From NCBI GenBank assembly GCA_016617855.1, contig JAECUM010001073.1:62001-126000 (forward strand): a DNA stretch of 64,000 nt. Direction: 5' to 3'. A program made the translations under genes and the position numbers. Shown here piece after piece: positions 56,301 through 63,280 of the stretch. The first letter of the stretch is position 1. Every line of letters begins with the position of its first letter. The notes below the pieces were generated by a model, which was given only the letters and a program-made list of their open reading frames with translations, was not told the DNA's origin and did not search any database. This stretch comes from Megalonaias nervosa. Taxonomy: Eukaryota; Mollusca; Bivalvia; Unionida; Unionidae.

Positions 56301-59300
56301 CTTGTGCACTGCAGTTGTTGGCTTTTGTAATATTTATAATTATTATCAGTAATAATAGCCACTAATTATCAGAGTGAAAAAATTTGACATTTAAGAGAAG
56401 CCAAAAAGGTACTCACATCAATTTTTGCTAACTTGTGCTCATTGATACTGCACCTCCCAGCTTTGAGTCATTGTAACCTTGACAACAAGGACCACATATT
56501 CAGATTACTTACCTCTTTGCATGGTATAAAGTTTAGTACTTTATCGCCATGTTGAGAAAATGTAGCCACTTGTGAGGGATAAATTTAATTTTTTTTTCCT
56601 CACTAATATGCTGGTGAGTGGTTGCATTAGAGGTGTAGTTATTCTTGAGGGGTACATTTGAACACAGTCTCATAAACGCCAGGGGATTATGGCCATAAAG
56701 TGTGGATGGCCACAGGTCAGGGGGATCATTCAAGAGGGGGACCTCAGTCCCTGTAAAATATCTTCTCTTGACAGGGACCTTGAAAACACTGCAAAACAAC
56801 TCAAACTGAAAAAAATGTTTTGCCCAAAACACTTTGAGCTTTTAAATTCTTTTGCATTTTTTAATCTGTCAATTGTATAAAATTGGTAATGCCCAGGACA
56901 TCATGAAATAAAGTTAATACATCCATATGATTTGCACCATGAAGCAAAGAAAATTTAATTTGATAAAATTTTTAGTGAAACATAAATGGTCAGAATACTT
57001 AAAGTAAATAAGTTCTATTAAATCATATAGTTTCTGTACATGAGAGGTTATGTACATGGGAGTGTATATGTGGATATGTGCATGAGAGTATATGTGAATA
57101 TGTACATGAGAGTGGATATGTACATGGGAGTGTATATGTGGATATGTGCATGAGAGTATATGTGAATATGTACATGAGAGTGGATATGTACATGAGAGTG
57201 TATATGTGGATATGTACATCATAGCAGATATGTACATAAGAGTGTATATGTGGATATACATGAGGGTGGATATATCCATGAGAATGGATATTTGGATATG
57301 TACATGAGAGTATATGTGGATATGTACATGAGAATGGATATGTGGATATTAGCATGAGTGTTTATGTGGTTATGTTTATCAGTGTGGATATGTACATTAA
57401 AGTGTATATGTGGATATGTACATTAGAGTGGATATGTACATGATAATGGATATGTGGATATGTACATGAGAGTGTATATGTGGATATGTACATCAGAGTG
57501 GATATGTACATGAGAATCGATATGAACATGAGAGTGGATGTATGTGTTTAAATAATGTCTACAAAATATTGTGGCCTATAAGAGAGCTAAAGATGTTTTC
57601 ATAAATGTACATTCTCAAGAATATAGCTTAACATTGATACTTACCATCATTTCTTGTATATAACACATGATACTGTTTGAATGAGATCTTCTGGCAGTGC
57701 ATTTATGTTGGAGCCGGGTCTCTGTTGTATTTGGTATGTATTGGCAACAAATGCAGTATATTGATTACTGCCATCTTTTCTTGTGTATAACACAAGATCA
57801 TCTCTGAATGACATAGAGTGAGATCTTTTGGCAGTATATATTTTGTTAGAGTGAGATCCTCTTTGCAGCAAATTTTTTGTTAGGGTGAGATCTTATGGCA
57901 GCACATTTTATTGTAGAGTGAGATCCCCTGGAAGCACATTTTATGTTATAATTGGGTCTGTGATGTTTGTGACATGCATTAGCAAATATAGTATATTGAT
58001 TACTGCCACCATTTGCTGGATTTTTATTAATTTTACAGAAACAATAAGTATGCATCCTTTCCTTGTAAGAATGAGACATTATTTATAAATGTACACATTT
58101 CTTTATTTGCTCCAATAAATAACCCATCACATAAAAAGAGTAAAATCCCATTATTGCCTCCATTTAAAATTGGGATAAAAGAGAATAAGCAAGCAAATGA
58201 AATATTGGTGTATTTGCATGTCTTGACTCATTTTCTTCTGGGAGTATATGTTATTTTCTAATGATATTTTTTAGGAATTTACTTTGGTAGTTGATGTACT
58301 TGCTTTGGAACACTTTAACTCTGTGTTCAATGACAATTATTTATGTGCACACGAAAGCTGTTACTCATTAGTGATTGTCACAAAAGCAGCTGCATTTAAA
58401 GGTATATCCAGAGATAATGTATCCGAGATTTACAATCATTGTTTTCACTGGGTACAACTCCAGCATGATATGCACAAATATTTAGTCAGTGGGCTTTTCA
58501 GAAAAATCTATTAAGAGGACTACTCCTTAGTTGTAACAGTGATCTCTCAGTGTAAATAAATTGTTACGTACTCCTTGCAAAAAGATAAATGTAATTAAAA
58601 TCTTAATGAGGTACATACTCTAGGCAAAACTACATATATCTTTTGCTCTGAGTTCTTTCCCCCCTGACTTGGAACAAAGCACAAAGACAGTTGTGTACTA
58701 ATTACCCACTTCTTTTATGCGCTACTTATAATTTTAGATATATGGTGTGGATGGAATTCAAAACAAATTGGGTTTAGAAAAGTTAGATTGGATAGTTCCA
58801 AGAATGTTGATGCATGAAAATCAGTGAAAATAGCAAGATATTTACAGCCAGGCCAGTGTTGGCAGTACAGAAGTATGGATTGAACTCCAGATCAGCCCTG
58901 TCAGATGAATTACAGGTACAATGACACTTGTAAAGTCTGACATCTGTCAGCTTAATGCAGTCAGCTGTACTTGGCATCACTCAGACAACCTACACCATTT
59001 CCACAGAAGCACACTTTTTTTGCAATCCTCCAAACTTTTAACCATAGCCATTATAGATTTCTGGCTTTGCACACAGTTTTTCTTGATATGACTGATCTGG
59101 ACCACCACCATTGCTTTTATGATTGCTTAGAATGAGTTGCAGTTGAAATTCAAAAATAAATTTCATTTATATTCTTGAATAGATACTGTATGGGAAGTAT
59201 TTGATTTTATAGGAAGAAGACCGTCTTGACAGAGATCTAGTGGAGCTGACTCATAGGAAAGAGATGGAAAAAATTCATTTGTTACAGAGTCTGCAGGAAG
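17760..59300 (+). CDS. LRSAM1: E3 ubiquitin ligase LRSAM1 orthologue, exons 1-12 (3' part outside window)
   Basis: Twelve exons with AG-GT borders and matching phases give about 370 codons. From MPLLRKQSDKAKKR on, the text follows human LRSAM1: the ELGE block, four to five leucine-rich repeats, RTLEMISLDAS at the end of the repeats, GMEYFPPS, and a charged coiled coil (EKKRIERLELERLWAED). LRSAM1 is a cytosolic RING E3 ligase with LRR, coiled-coil, SAM and RING domains, acting in TSG101 ubiquitination and in autophagy of intracellular bacteria. The PTAP, SAM and RING exons are not in the window. A 46-codon N-terminal extension precedes the human start. The gene spans over 41 kb because of transposon-filled introns. 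Confidence 0.93.
17961..18634 (+). other. LRSAM1 intron 1
   Basis: It shows loose repeats of a GGAAGCTGTAGTGGAA type at 18250-18420. Nothing else is recognised. Confidence 0.6.
18635..18688 (+). CDS. LRSAM1: LRSAM1 exon 2
   Basis: 54 bp between TTTAG and GTAGGT, phase 0 to 0, encoding AQESPEPIFDLSGCELGE. It aligns with the start of the leucine-rich region of LRSAM1. Confidence 0.88.
18720..18865 (-). repeat. tRNA-derived SINE, minus strand
   Basis: Read on the minus strand, GAGCTGTGGTGGTTCAGTGG serves as an A-box region and GGTTCGAATCC as a B box. The body GGGCAAGGTACTTTAATCC, then CTGCCTCAG, resembles the CORE/L2-type tail of several animal SINEs. It is not a functional tRNA; no cloverleaf closes. 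Confidence 0.65.
18866..21987 (+). other. LRSAM1 intron 2, main part
   Basis: About 2.3 kb (18870-21220) contain no gene or repeat that I recognise; then a SINE at 21222-21550. The short frames in it have no family signature. Confidence 0.5.
21222..21550 (+). repeat. tRNA-derived SINE (long, with conserved body and CA tail)
   Basis: TAGTGGTTAGAGTG is the A box and GGTTTGAACCCC the B box of a tRNA-like head. A 250-bp body follows with GCAGCATGATGCCCCAGTGC and CTATAAACTGCCAC, then a (CA)n end. The same order occurs at 36769-37110, so this is a repeat family. The layout resembles the mollusc SINEs with a shared central domain (Meta/RUDI type); family naming is inference. Confidence 0.8.
21988..22032 (+). 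CDS. LRSAM1: LRSAM1 exon 3
   Basis: 45 bp between TTTACAG and GTCAGT, phase 0, encoding VPSGVFALCKVLQKE. The CKVLQK block is shared with the vertebrate protein. Confidence 0.9.
23038..23213 (+). repeat. Minisatellite, left half (ATATTGTTTAACATCATTAT unit)
   Basis: About seven imperfect 25-26-bp copies. The array resumes after the TIR element, at 25434. Confidence 0.8.
24604..24643. repeat. (TAA)n microsatellite, 3' tail of the L2/CR1-like fragment
   Basis: About 13 TAA units. On the minus strand it reads (TTA)n right after the 3' untranslated part of the retrotransposon fragment, as in CR1/L2-group elements. Confidence 0.7.
24604..25294 (-). mobile_element. 3' fragment of an L2/CR1-like non-LTR retrotransposon
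   Basis: The minus frame 24851-25294 (147 residues) reads LQKVQNTASRIILRV, then TLHWLSIQSRMKHKI and PAMWNELSTELR. These are hallmarks of the region after the reverse transcriptase in L2/CR1/Rex-type retrotransposons. It lacks the catalytic RT part, so it is a 5'-truncated insertion. The 3' end is a (TTA)n tail. It lies inside the TIR element and either inserted there later or was carried along. Confidence 0.8.
25434..25660 (+). repeat. Minisatellite, right half
   Basis: Continues the 25-26-bp ATTGTTTAACATCATTATTTACT unit interrupted at 23213; about eight imperfect copies. Confidence 0.8.
25990..26285 (+). repeat. 33-bp tandem array, each unit with an ATTTGCAT octamer
   Basis: About nine copies of a 33-bp unit. 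Seven carry a perfect ATTTGCAT within AAATTTGCATATG. Because 33 is divisible by three, open frames run through on both strands; these are artefacts of the repeat. Confidence 0.88.
26382..26456 (+). CDS. LRSAM1: LRSAM1 exon 4 (LRR)
   Basis: 75 bp between ATATCAG and GTAAGT, phase 0. It encodes VLLLNDNWLQSLIEG and ends LSDLRTIR, a leucine-rich repeat with the LxxNxL core. Confidence 0.9.
26457..28439 (+). other. LRSAM1 intron 4
   Basis: Contains degenerate pyrimidine-rich repeats at about 27085-27510 (CATAATTGCCCCAGATCTGT type, 50-60 bp apart). The rest is unrecognised. Confidence 0.5.
28440..28508 (+). CDS. LRSAM1: LRSAM1 exon 5 (LRR)
   Basis: 69 bp between TTATAG and GTAAAT, phase 0, encoding VLDLHNNVLKSIPDEI and CFLESLQ, one full leucine-rich repeat. 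The donor region is tandemly copied just downstream. Confidence 0.92.
28497..28770 (+). repeat. Tandem copies of the exon 5 / intron 5 junction
   Basis: Five to six units of about 48-60 bp follow the exon 5 donor. Each contains CTCCAGGTAAATGTTATCC or a close variant and ends CCATGTTTTCTAGAGT. Every unit thus repeats the last bases of exon 5 and its GT splice site. Confidence 0.88.
28771..29300 (+). other. Intron 5 sequence left of the DIRS element
   Basis: Plain AT-rich sequence; no gene, repeat or site is recognised. Confidence 0.5.
29530..29619. repeat. Inverted repeat in the DIRS terminal region
   Basis: 17-bp arms, GTATTATGATTGGGTAA at 29530-29546 and its exact reverse complement at 29603-29619. 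A related pair occurs in the second DIRS fragment near 60101-60182, so it belongs to the element. Confidence 0.75.
29820..30310 (-). pseudogene. DIRS tyrosine recombinase, C-terminal part, broken
   Basis: The minus frame 29966-30307 ends with QISSWIKWAFHSAYQEITP, typical of the stretch before the H-x-x-R box of DIRS recombinases. A frame change near 30000 removes that box from the open frame; its remnant (LAHKV) and a later STF..FY stretch lie in another frame to about 29830. The second copy at 59551 keeps this part open. Confidence 0.7.
31265..31640 (-). pseudogene. DIRS RNase H domain
   Basis: The frame 31270-31518 reads RGAWSPQERHLHINILEMKAI and then TVVTYLKQQGAATS. The LHIN(I/V)LE(M/L)KA and T.V.Y..(K/Q)QGG-type blocks are characteristic of the RNase H of DIRS elements. 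Confidence 0.8.
31900..32490 (-). pseudogene. DIRS reverse transcriptase domain
   Basis: The frame 31949-32203 reads SVDLKKAYILVPIHKASR and QFRALPFGLNISPWV. These are RT motifs 3 and 4 in the DIRS version (DLK.AY..VPIH and F.ALPFGL). The YxDD region and the N-terminal motifs are in other frames or lost. Confidence 0.82.
32496..34255 (-). pseudogene. DIRS gag-like and 5' region, decayed
   Basis: Between the RT and the far terminal repeat only short minus frames remain (32496-32738, 32713-32904). They have no clear motif. Position alone suggests the gag-like ORF and leader of the DIRS element. Part of 33440-34250 may be other sequence. Confidence 0.35.
34386..34947 (+). other. Intron 5 sequence right of the DIRS element
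   Basis: Short repeats of TTATTCACTAATCATACCAG type at 34430-34560; otherwise nothing is recognised before the exon 6 acceptor. Confidence 0.45.
34948..35032 (+). CDS. LRSAM1: LRSAM1 exon 6 (LRR)
   Basis: 85 bp between TTTTTAG and GTAAGA, phase 0 to 1, encoding VLNLENNQLAQLPETVG and QLQALQTLNVK, a leucine-rich repeat in register with exon 5. The intron before it carries the DIRS element. Confidence 0.92.
35553..35705. repeat. Near-perfect hairpin, 74-bp arms and 5-base loop
   Basis: Bases 35553-35626 pair with 35632-35705 across a loop ACCAA. I see only two mismatches, one of which is G-U in the sense transcript. It lies in intron 6 in the transcribed orientation. It may be a fold-back element, a MITE or an RNA hairpin. 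Confidence 0.9.
35764..35815 (+). repeat. SINE head fragment
   Basis: CCACTCCGGTGGCCTA and CTGCCACGGGAGCGGGAGG match the tRNA-like head of the SINE at 36769, but lack the A box centre and end before the B box. The 60 bp upstream are shared too. Confidence 0.65.
36769..37110 (+). repeat. tRNA-derived SINE, full-length
   Basis: TAAGTGGTTAGAGCG (A box) and GGTTCAAACCCC (B box) lie 35 bp apart. The body carries GCAGCATGATGCCCCAGTGC and ends in (CA)n with a short second CA block. It is the same family as 21222-21550. Confidence 0.82.
37378..37542 (+). CDS. LRSAM1: LRSAM1 exon 7 (LRRs, end of repeat domain)
   Basis: 165 bp between ATTTCAG and GTAAGT, phase 1 to 1. It encodes NKLKNLPESMFGLNCL, then MLDISNNRVTILPKQL and RTLEMISLDASNMEYP, two repeats and the capping segment characteristic of LRSAM1. 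Confidence 0.93.
38045..38400 (+). repeat. Degenerate 60-bp tandem repeat
   Basis: About six copies of ACAGATCTxGTTCAGTTTAG...CCATTCCAAACC with many changes. Confidence 0.65.
38497..38691 (+). repeat. 39-bp tandem array, five identical copies
   Basis: Five units without a visible difference: GCATTATGTTTATGGAATCA followed by CACAACATGGCAGATAATT. Since 39 is a multiple of three, open frames appear on both strands (for example IMFMESHNMADNC repeats); they are not genes. Perfect identity means recent expansion. Confidence 0.93.
39130..39362 (-). repeat. tRNA-derived SINE, minus strand, second family
   Basis: On the minus strand CGAGTGGCTGAGTGGTCTAA is a Leu/Ser-like tRNA head with the A box and GGGTTCGAGTCTCATG the B box. 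The 3' part contains the RC of GGGTTTAACGCC, a frequent mollusc SINE tail. Different head from the other SINEs here. Confidence 0.72.
40167..40214 (+). CDS. LRSAM1: LRSAM1 exon 8
   Basis: 48 bp between TTCTCAG and GTACGC, phase 1 to 1, encoding ICSVGTEEIMKFLCS. It matches the helix after the repeats (AxILQFLC in vertebrates). Confidence 0.9.
40540..41530 (+). repeat. Degenerate 80-90-bp tandem array
   Basis: Around eleven diverged units with the order CCCAAGAATGGGATCC...TTATATGAGGGATGG...CTATACTGAGGTAACTTTAG...CAGTCAT. Related in part to 44945-45480. Confidence 0.75.
41722..44067. mobile_element. hAT-like non-autonomous element, copy 1
   Basis: Starts CAGGGTTCCCATGCT and ends with the near complement (AGCATGGGAACCATG), a short TIR of the type seen in hAT elements. 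Inside each end is an AAACCTGGGAATT-type motif, also inverted. A second, diverged copy lies at 61204-63265 in the same orientation. No transposase is recognised; a frame at 42850-43089 (minus) has no family signature. No clean 8-bp target duplication is visible. Confidence 0.68.
44945..45480 (+). repeat. Degenerate 60-65-bp tandem array
   Basis: Around eight units of GAGGGATGGTGCTATACTGG..GCAAATTTAGTATC..AAACTACT. The core GGTGCTATACTG is shared with the array at 40540-41530. Confidence 0.78.
45562..45689 (+). CDS. LRSAM1: LRSAM1 exon 9
   Basis: 128 bp between TTCTAG and GTGAGA, phase 1 to 0. It encodes CGMEYFPPSNFLHNIL and a Pro/Ser-rich linker ending in EEEGNLM, the stretch between the repeats and the coiled coil. 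Confidence 0.9.
45690..46281 (+). other. LRSAM1 intron 9
   Basis: Plain sequence apart from a (GT)16 run at 46111-46142. Confidence 0.6.
46111..46142. repeat. (GT)16 microsatellite
   Basis: Sixteen uninterrupted GT units. Confidence 0.95.
46282..46311 (+). CDS. LRSAM1: LRSAM1 exon 10 (30-bp microexon)
   Basis: 30 bp between TTTTCAG and GTAAGT, phase 0, encoding RTLADYSQMM. It corresponds to the short linker just before the coiled coil. Its small size lowers certainty, but both splice sites are strong and the phase fits. Confidence 0.75.
48465..48640 (+). repeat. Degenerate 50-60-bp tandem repeat
   Basis: Three to four units with GATGAGACCTATATAAGTGGCACAG and close variants. Confidence 0.65.
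48792..52910 (-). mobile_element. Non-LTR (LINE) retrotransposon, nearly full length
   Basis: About 4.1 kb, much richer in G+C than its surroundings. On the minus strand it has a GC-rich 5' leader (about 52910-52060), one long ORF with endonuclease and reverse transcriptase, and a 3' end at a short (CAT)n tail (48792-48804 reads GATGATGATGATG on plus). The one-ORF plan, APE-type endonuclease and C-terminal zinc finger fit I/Jockey- or RTE-group elements; I cannot fix the clade. No clear target duplication is seen. Confidence 0.88.
48846..52055 (-). pseudogene. LINE polyprotein: APE endonuclease, reverse transcriptase, C2H2 finger; one in-frame stop
   Basis: Order along the protein: endonuclease with AALSETHLADEGQL (catalytic Glu), LIILGDFNARVG and WTDHRLL (catalytic Asp-His); reverse transcriptase with VDLTKAFDTVSREGLW, GVKQGCVLAPTLFSLMFS and FLFADDCAL (the FADD box); then RFTYLGSTLSKAVHIDDEI, a thumb region with ACETWTLY, and a final CPHCNRLFRARIGLISHLRTH, a C2H2 zinc finger. 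The frame is open over about 1050 codons except for one TAG at 49671-49673, after TSKTEVLH, with the same frame continuing at once. The 5' end lacks a clear ATG; coding sequence extends upstream of 52004. The product would nick DNA and prime reverse transcription. Confidence 0.9.
52911..53317 (+). other. Intron 10 sequence right of the LINE
   Basis: AT-rich; no gene or site recognised. Confidence 0.45.
53318..53379. repeat. (AT)n microsatellite
   Basis: About 31 AT units, preceded by a short GT run and followed by (CA)n. Confidence 0.95.
53829..53951 (+). CDS. LRSAM1: LRSAM1 exon 11 (coiled coil)
   Basis: 123 bp between TTAACAG and GTAATT, phase 0. It encodes EKKRIERLELERLWAEDQ and then LLAIIASNNRQKLIDAIAQ, charged helix of the coiled coil. 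Confidence 0.9.
54579..55799. mobile_element. Tigger/pogo-like TIR element, 1.2 kb, TA target duplication
   Basis: Ends CAGTAGTCCCCCTCTT and, inward from the right, CAGTGGTCCCCCTCTT, each next to TA. CAGT.GTCCCCC is the usual start of pogo/Tigger terminal repeats of the Tc1/mariner superfamily. No transposase frame is recognised; the minus frame 55239-55532 has no signature. It is probably a non-autonomous copy. Confidence 0.8.
56637..56752. mobile_element. Inverted end fragment of the Tigger-like element
   Basis: TTCTTGAGGGGTACATTTGA and CAAGAGGGGGACC are reverse complements of the left part of 54579-55799, with several changes. It is a solo end or a truncated copy in the other orientation. 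Confidence 0.6.
57045..57540 (+). repeat. Minisatellite (GGATATGTACATGAGAGTG type)
   Basis: About 26 variants of an 18-20-bp unit made of GATATGTACATGAGAGT and TATATGTGGATATG, arranged in larger mixed units. Long frames on the minus strand are products of the repeat. Confidence 0.9.
57660..57960 (+). repeat. Loose 45-bp repeats (GAGTGAGATCNTNTGGCAG type)
   Basis: Five units with GTGAGATCTTxTGGCAGxACATTTTxTGTT; an adjacent ATATTGATTACTGCCACC segment is repeated as well. Confidence 0.6.
59213..59300 (+). CDS. LRSAM1: LRSAM1 exon 12 (coiled coil)
   Basis: 88 bp between TTTTATAG and GTATTA, phase 0 to 1, encoding EEDRLDRDLVELTHRKEM and EKIHLLQSLQE. It is the last LRSAM1 exon I can place; the next must begin with two bases of a split codon. 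Confidence 0.88.
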
Positions 59301-59550
59301 GTATTATGAGCAGTTTTTATTTTGGTATAAACAAAAATATTCAAATAATGAATTGTTATTCCATGAAAACTCATTATGATGTGTACTTTGTGTTGTCCAG
59401 TGCTTGTTATTGTAATTAAAGACCAAGCGAATAACCTTGAAATGAATGTAGCCTATTTAGTCAATATCTGTCAGCCATAAATTCAGAATCCAATTTAACC
59501 TGGTATAAAGACTTCTCTCTTCCATGATCTGGAGGACTTGAACAAAAACT

Positions 59551-59892
59551 TTGGACAAAATATATGCGTGCCACACATTAAGATTTTGTTCTTTTACTGC
59601 ATACAAATGTATGCAGACTACCTCATCCTGGATTAAGTGGGTTATTTGCCCAGCATATAAGGAAATAACCCCAGCTCAGATGAACTTGTTGCACATTTTG
59701 GCTCACAAGGTTAGAGCAGTTGCCACAATCCTAGCATTTGACAGTTCGCTAACTGACAGCATTCAGGCTGTGGGATGGAGATTGGAGTCCACATTCTCGA
59801 GCTTTTATCTGCAAGATTTGTCATATAAGAAGGCCCAGTTTGATCTGATAGGACCTATATTTGCAGCTCAACAGGTCACCCTTCCAGGTTAA
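59551..59892 (+). pseudogene. DIRS tyrosine recombinase, C-terminal catalytic part (truncated)
   Basis: The frame reads SSWIKWVICPAYKEITPAQM, then AHKVRAVATILAF, which holds the H-x-x-R box of tyrosine recombinases, and ESTFSSFYLQDL, with the candidate nucleophile tyrosine. The N-terminal arm is missing. This copy keeps in frame what the copy at 29820-30310 has lost. Confidence 0.72.
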
Positions 59893-60425
59893 TCGACAGC
59901 ATCTTAAGACGCTGCTTCACGACTTCTACTGGATTTGTGGTGCAAATTTTTACCCTATTTGAAGCCACACCCTGACAGATGGAGTCCCCTCCAGTTCGGT
60001 TACCTAGAAGTTGTCTCTCAAACTTTAGGGGACCAGAGATGGTATCTCTGTGGTAAGGTGATATACCTTCCTCCACTTCTTACCTTTCTCCTAAGGTATT
60101 TATGATTGGGTAATGTATTTAAAGAAGAAACCAATTTTTCCTAGTAAAATGTTTCTTCAAGAATTTTACCCAATCATAATACAATACACCCTCCTGGCCT
60201 GAGTGCAGTTACATCCATAGAGAGTGTGTCTTCTGCTCCAGTATTAACTTGAGGGTTCTTGGACTTTGCCACCAAGTCTTATACCTAAGGGGAGATCACT
60301 CTGCCTGACAACCACATAGGTCAGCAAACAACTTTTAGCTCTCTTTAGCTAAAAGTAGTATCTGGGAGGGTTGGATTTCCAAGGTGGTAGTAGTTTCCCT
60401 AAGTTATTATGAGCGGGTAAATATT
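59600..60425 (+). mobile_element. DIRS-like fragment, recombinase C-terminus and terminal repeat, plus strand
   Basis: Matches, inverted, the left end of the DIRS element at 29305-30110: recombinase tail, the CCCAATCATAAT inverted repeat and the terminal repeat ending near GTAGTAGTTTCCCTAAG. RT and RNase H are absent, so it is a truncated copy. Confidence 0.8.
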
Positions 60426-60439
60426 CTTGAAGAAATATA

Positions 60440-60900
60440 TTTAGAAAAATTGGTATCCAGTCTGTATAGGAAGTTAACTTTACAGAGGATCTAGTCAGTA
60501 GAGGCTGTCACTTTATAGAGGATCTATTCTATGAAGGAAGTCATCTTTTTCAGTGGATCAAGTCTATAGAGGATGCCAACATTACAGTGGATCTGGTCTG
60601 TAGAGGATGTCAACTTTACTGACACTTTTCATTGGGGCCAGTCTGTATAGGATGCTATTAATAGAGGGCCATTTTTTTTGAGGGTGTCACTTTACTGAGA
60701 GACTAGTCTGTAGATGTCACTTTAGGAGGGGTCATTCTTTTGAGGATGTCATTTTAAAAAGTGGTTGGTCTGTAGAAGATGTTTCTTTTCAGACGGTTTA
60801 GTCAGTAGAACGTATCTCTTTGGGATCAGTCTGTTAAGAATGTGACTTTACAAACTGGTCAGTCTGTTGAGTATGTCTGTTTACAGAAGGTCCAGTTTGG
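60440..60900 (+). repeat. Degenerate 35-50-bp tandem repeat
   Basis: Around ten diverged units of GTCTGTAGAGGATGTCACTT type. Confidence 0.7.
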
Positions 60901-61203
60901 AGGAACTTTACCATAGGCTTTGGCATGAAGTTTGGGGATATGTTGATCCCCTCAGTCTAACTGTCCATCAAGTCTTCTATCTATCTGCACCACATTTCCG
61001 AAACTGCCCTTGGTAGAAATGATGAGACTTTATATTTATTCTGCTCCTGTGGTAACCATCCAATAGAGGTGTAATTCTTGGCTCTTTCCCTTGCGGTCCA
61101 TTGTTGCAGGTGGTCCAAGGTTCATTGCAAATGAAATTTCAAGTACAGTGAACCTCCAGCTGGCTTGATGATGTAGAATAGGCCCAATGTGACTAATTGT
61201 GTG

Positions 61204-63265
61204 CAGGCTTCCCTCGCTACCGGGAAATTGGCAAAAAGTCGGGAGAAATGATAATTTTTTTTCCCAACCGTGAAAAGTCCTTGAATTTCACAAATATTGA
61301 TGAAAGTCAGGAAAAACCCAGGAATTTTCTGCCACCACTTGATGCCTGAAACAATCACGTAATTGAGTCATAACTAAACTGAGCATGAGTTAAATTTGTC
61401 GCGTTCTAACCAGAATAGTTGGAGGGTGCAGTATGGATCATTTGAGTGCTTGCAATAAACGTATATGCTGAGTTAATCCAAATGCCCAGTGGATTAGATT
61501 CGTCTAGTAGACTTTTATTTTCAAAGTCAGCTTGATATCTGTATCTTTCCTTACATGGAAGGTATGAAAACCAGTCTAGCATCACAAGCGGCCAACATGG
61601 TGGTGGCAAAGCGTAGCCACTTACCGGATGGGCTAGCAAACTTTAAACATTTTTAGTCAAGTGATACATGCATGAATTCGATATGAAAATTACTTATTTT
61701 CTCAGAAATTGTGAGTATTAAAATCTTTATGTCTTTCATCTGCTGAAAGACAAGATAAAACTGCGGCGTTGATGAAATGTGACCTGGTACTCACGATTGC
61801 ATTGCTAGTCGCATGAGTACACAAATCTAACAACCCACATTTTCAAATGTTGTAGAGAAAAAAATAAAAAATAAAATATTAAATGAACGTCGTATACTGG
61901 TTGTGTTGTATCTTGTGACTACCATGTTGATGTGCTCTCTGCTTGATAAATCAGACTGGCCATTTTGCTGGTTTTTACAAAAAGTATCTGATTTTCATTT
62001 AATATAATTGAATTTCTGTACGACAACATTAAAAAGGAGTTTGTTGTTGATATCATGTGACGATTGGACTTCGATGTCGTCATTTGAGATTTGTAAAGTC
62101 GTGTGACTAGTAATGCAAATGGACAGTACTGGGTCAGGTTTCATCTATGGCATAGTTTCATCTAGTCTGTCAGCGGATTAAAGATATAACGATTATAATA
62201 CTTGCCATTTCTGAGAAAATAAATCATTTTCCTATCGATTTCATGCGGGTATAAGTATATGTAACATAAGTTTAAATTTTCTAGGCCCACTGGTAAGCAA
62301 CTACCATATGTCGCTACTGCACAGTGGCGGCAAATTCCAAATTTTCAATGTGCAATTGCAATGACCCACACCCCAACCTAAATGTCCAAATGTGAAAAAT
62401 GGGGTGGGAATATTCGGAGGAAACCCAGATTAGAAAATGGACTGCTATTTGTTTTAAGCCAAATTTGTAGTCCAAATTGTTGAATCTCGGAGCTGAAATG
62501 AGAAATTGTTGTCCCTTGTATTATATTTTAAAAAACAATATGACCCCCTGTATTAATACAGGTTTGGGGAGTGGTTTAATGAATTACAAGAAGACAAGAT
62601 GATTTACAGAAAATTCAGACCTTGTTTATACAACAGTATATAATTTTGAAGGTTTTTATCAAAATTTAAATCAACCCTTTTGAAAATATTGTTTAAATGA
62701 TGGATTTTTAACCAGCTCGTCTTAAGGAGATTAGGTTGTTTGAAAAATATCAAATCCAGTAAAAATTATCATTACAATAAAATATAATGAAACAAAATAA
62801 AAAAGAATTTAAAACTAACACACAAGTAATTAAATTACATATACATAACAATATATATTGCTACAGAATTCTTTAGAATTAAAGGTGTGAAAGGAAACAA
62901 AACTAATTTATGTTCATTATGTTGTTCCCACTTAGCAACATAATGCAGGTCAGCAAAGTAAAGTTAGAATTTTTATTCTGTACATTGAAATGACTTTACA
63001 TGCCAATTTATAGAAATATAATCAAACTTGTTTTGTGTGATACATTTTGTGCTTTTGTACATGATCATCTTTTCTGACTTAGATGTTTTGGAGAGTCTTG
63101 AAAGAGAAACATCTTTAGATTTAGAAAATGCATGTTTTATAATCTAAATTGTTCTTTAATTCCATTCAGTAATGGTCATATGTGAACCTTGAAAAAATGA
63201 ATTTAATCCTGGAAAAACCCTGGAAATGACCTGGAAATTTATCTTTAGAAAAGTGGGGGAACGTG
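61204..63265. mobile_element. hAT-like non-autonomous element, copy 2
   Basis: Follows copy 1 (41722-44067) along most of its length, for example GGGAAATTGG.AAAAAGTCGGG at the start and TTTATCTTTAGAAAAG near the end. A middle part of copy 1 (about 43535-43650) is replaced by sequence (62753-62858) found inverted at 15787-15901. GT-rich sequence flanks both ends, which hides any target duplication. Confidence 0.7.
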
Positions 63266-63280
63266 TGTGTGTTGTTACAG

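Larger units (their letters stand above)
53952..59212 (+). other. LRSAM1 intron 11
   Basis: Contains the Tigger-like element (54579-55799), an inverted fragment of it (56637-56752), a minisatellite (57045-57540) and loose 45-bp repeats (57660-57960). Other parts (53952-54578, 55802-56636, 57960-59212) are unrecognised. Confidence 0.5.

Noticed and set aside
57023..57355. His/Tyr/Ser-rich minus ORFs
   Set aside because: Translations of the GATATGTACATGAGAGT minisatellite.
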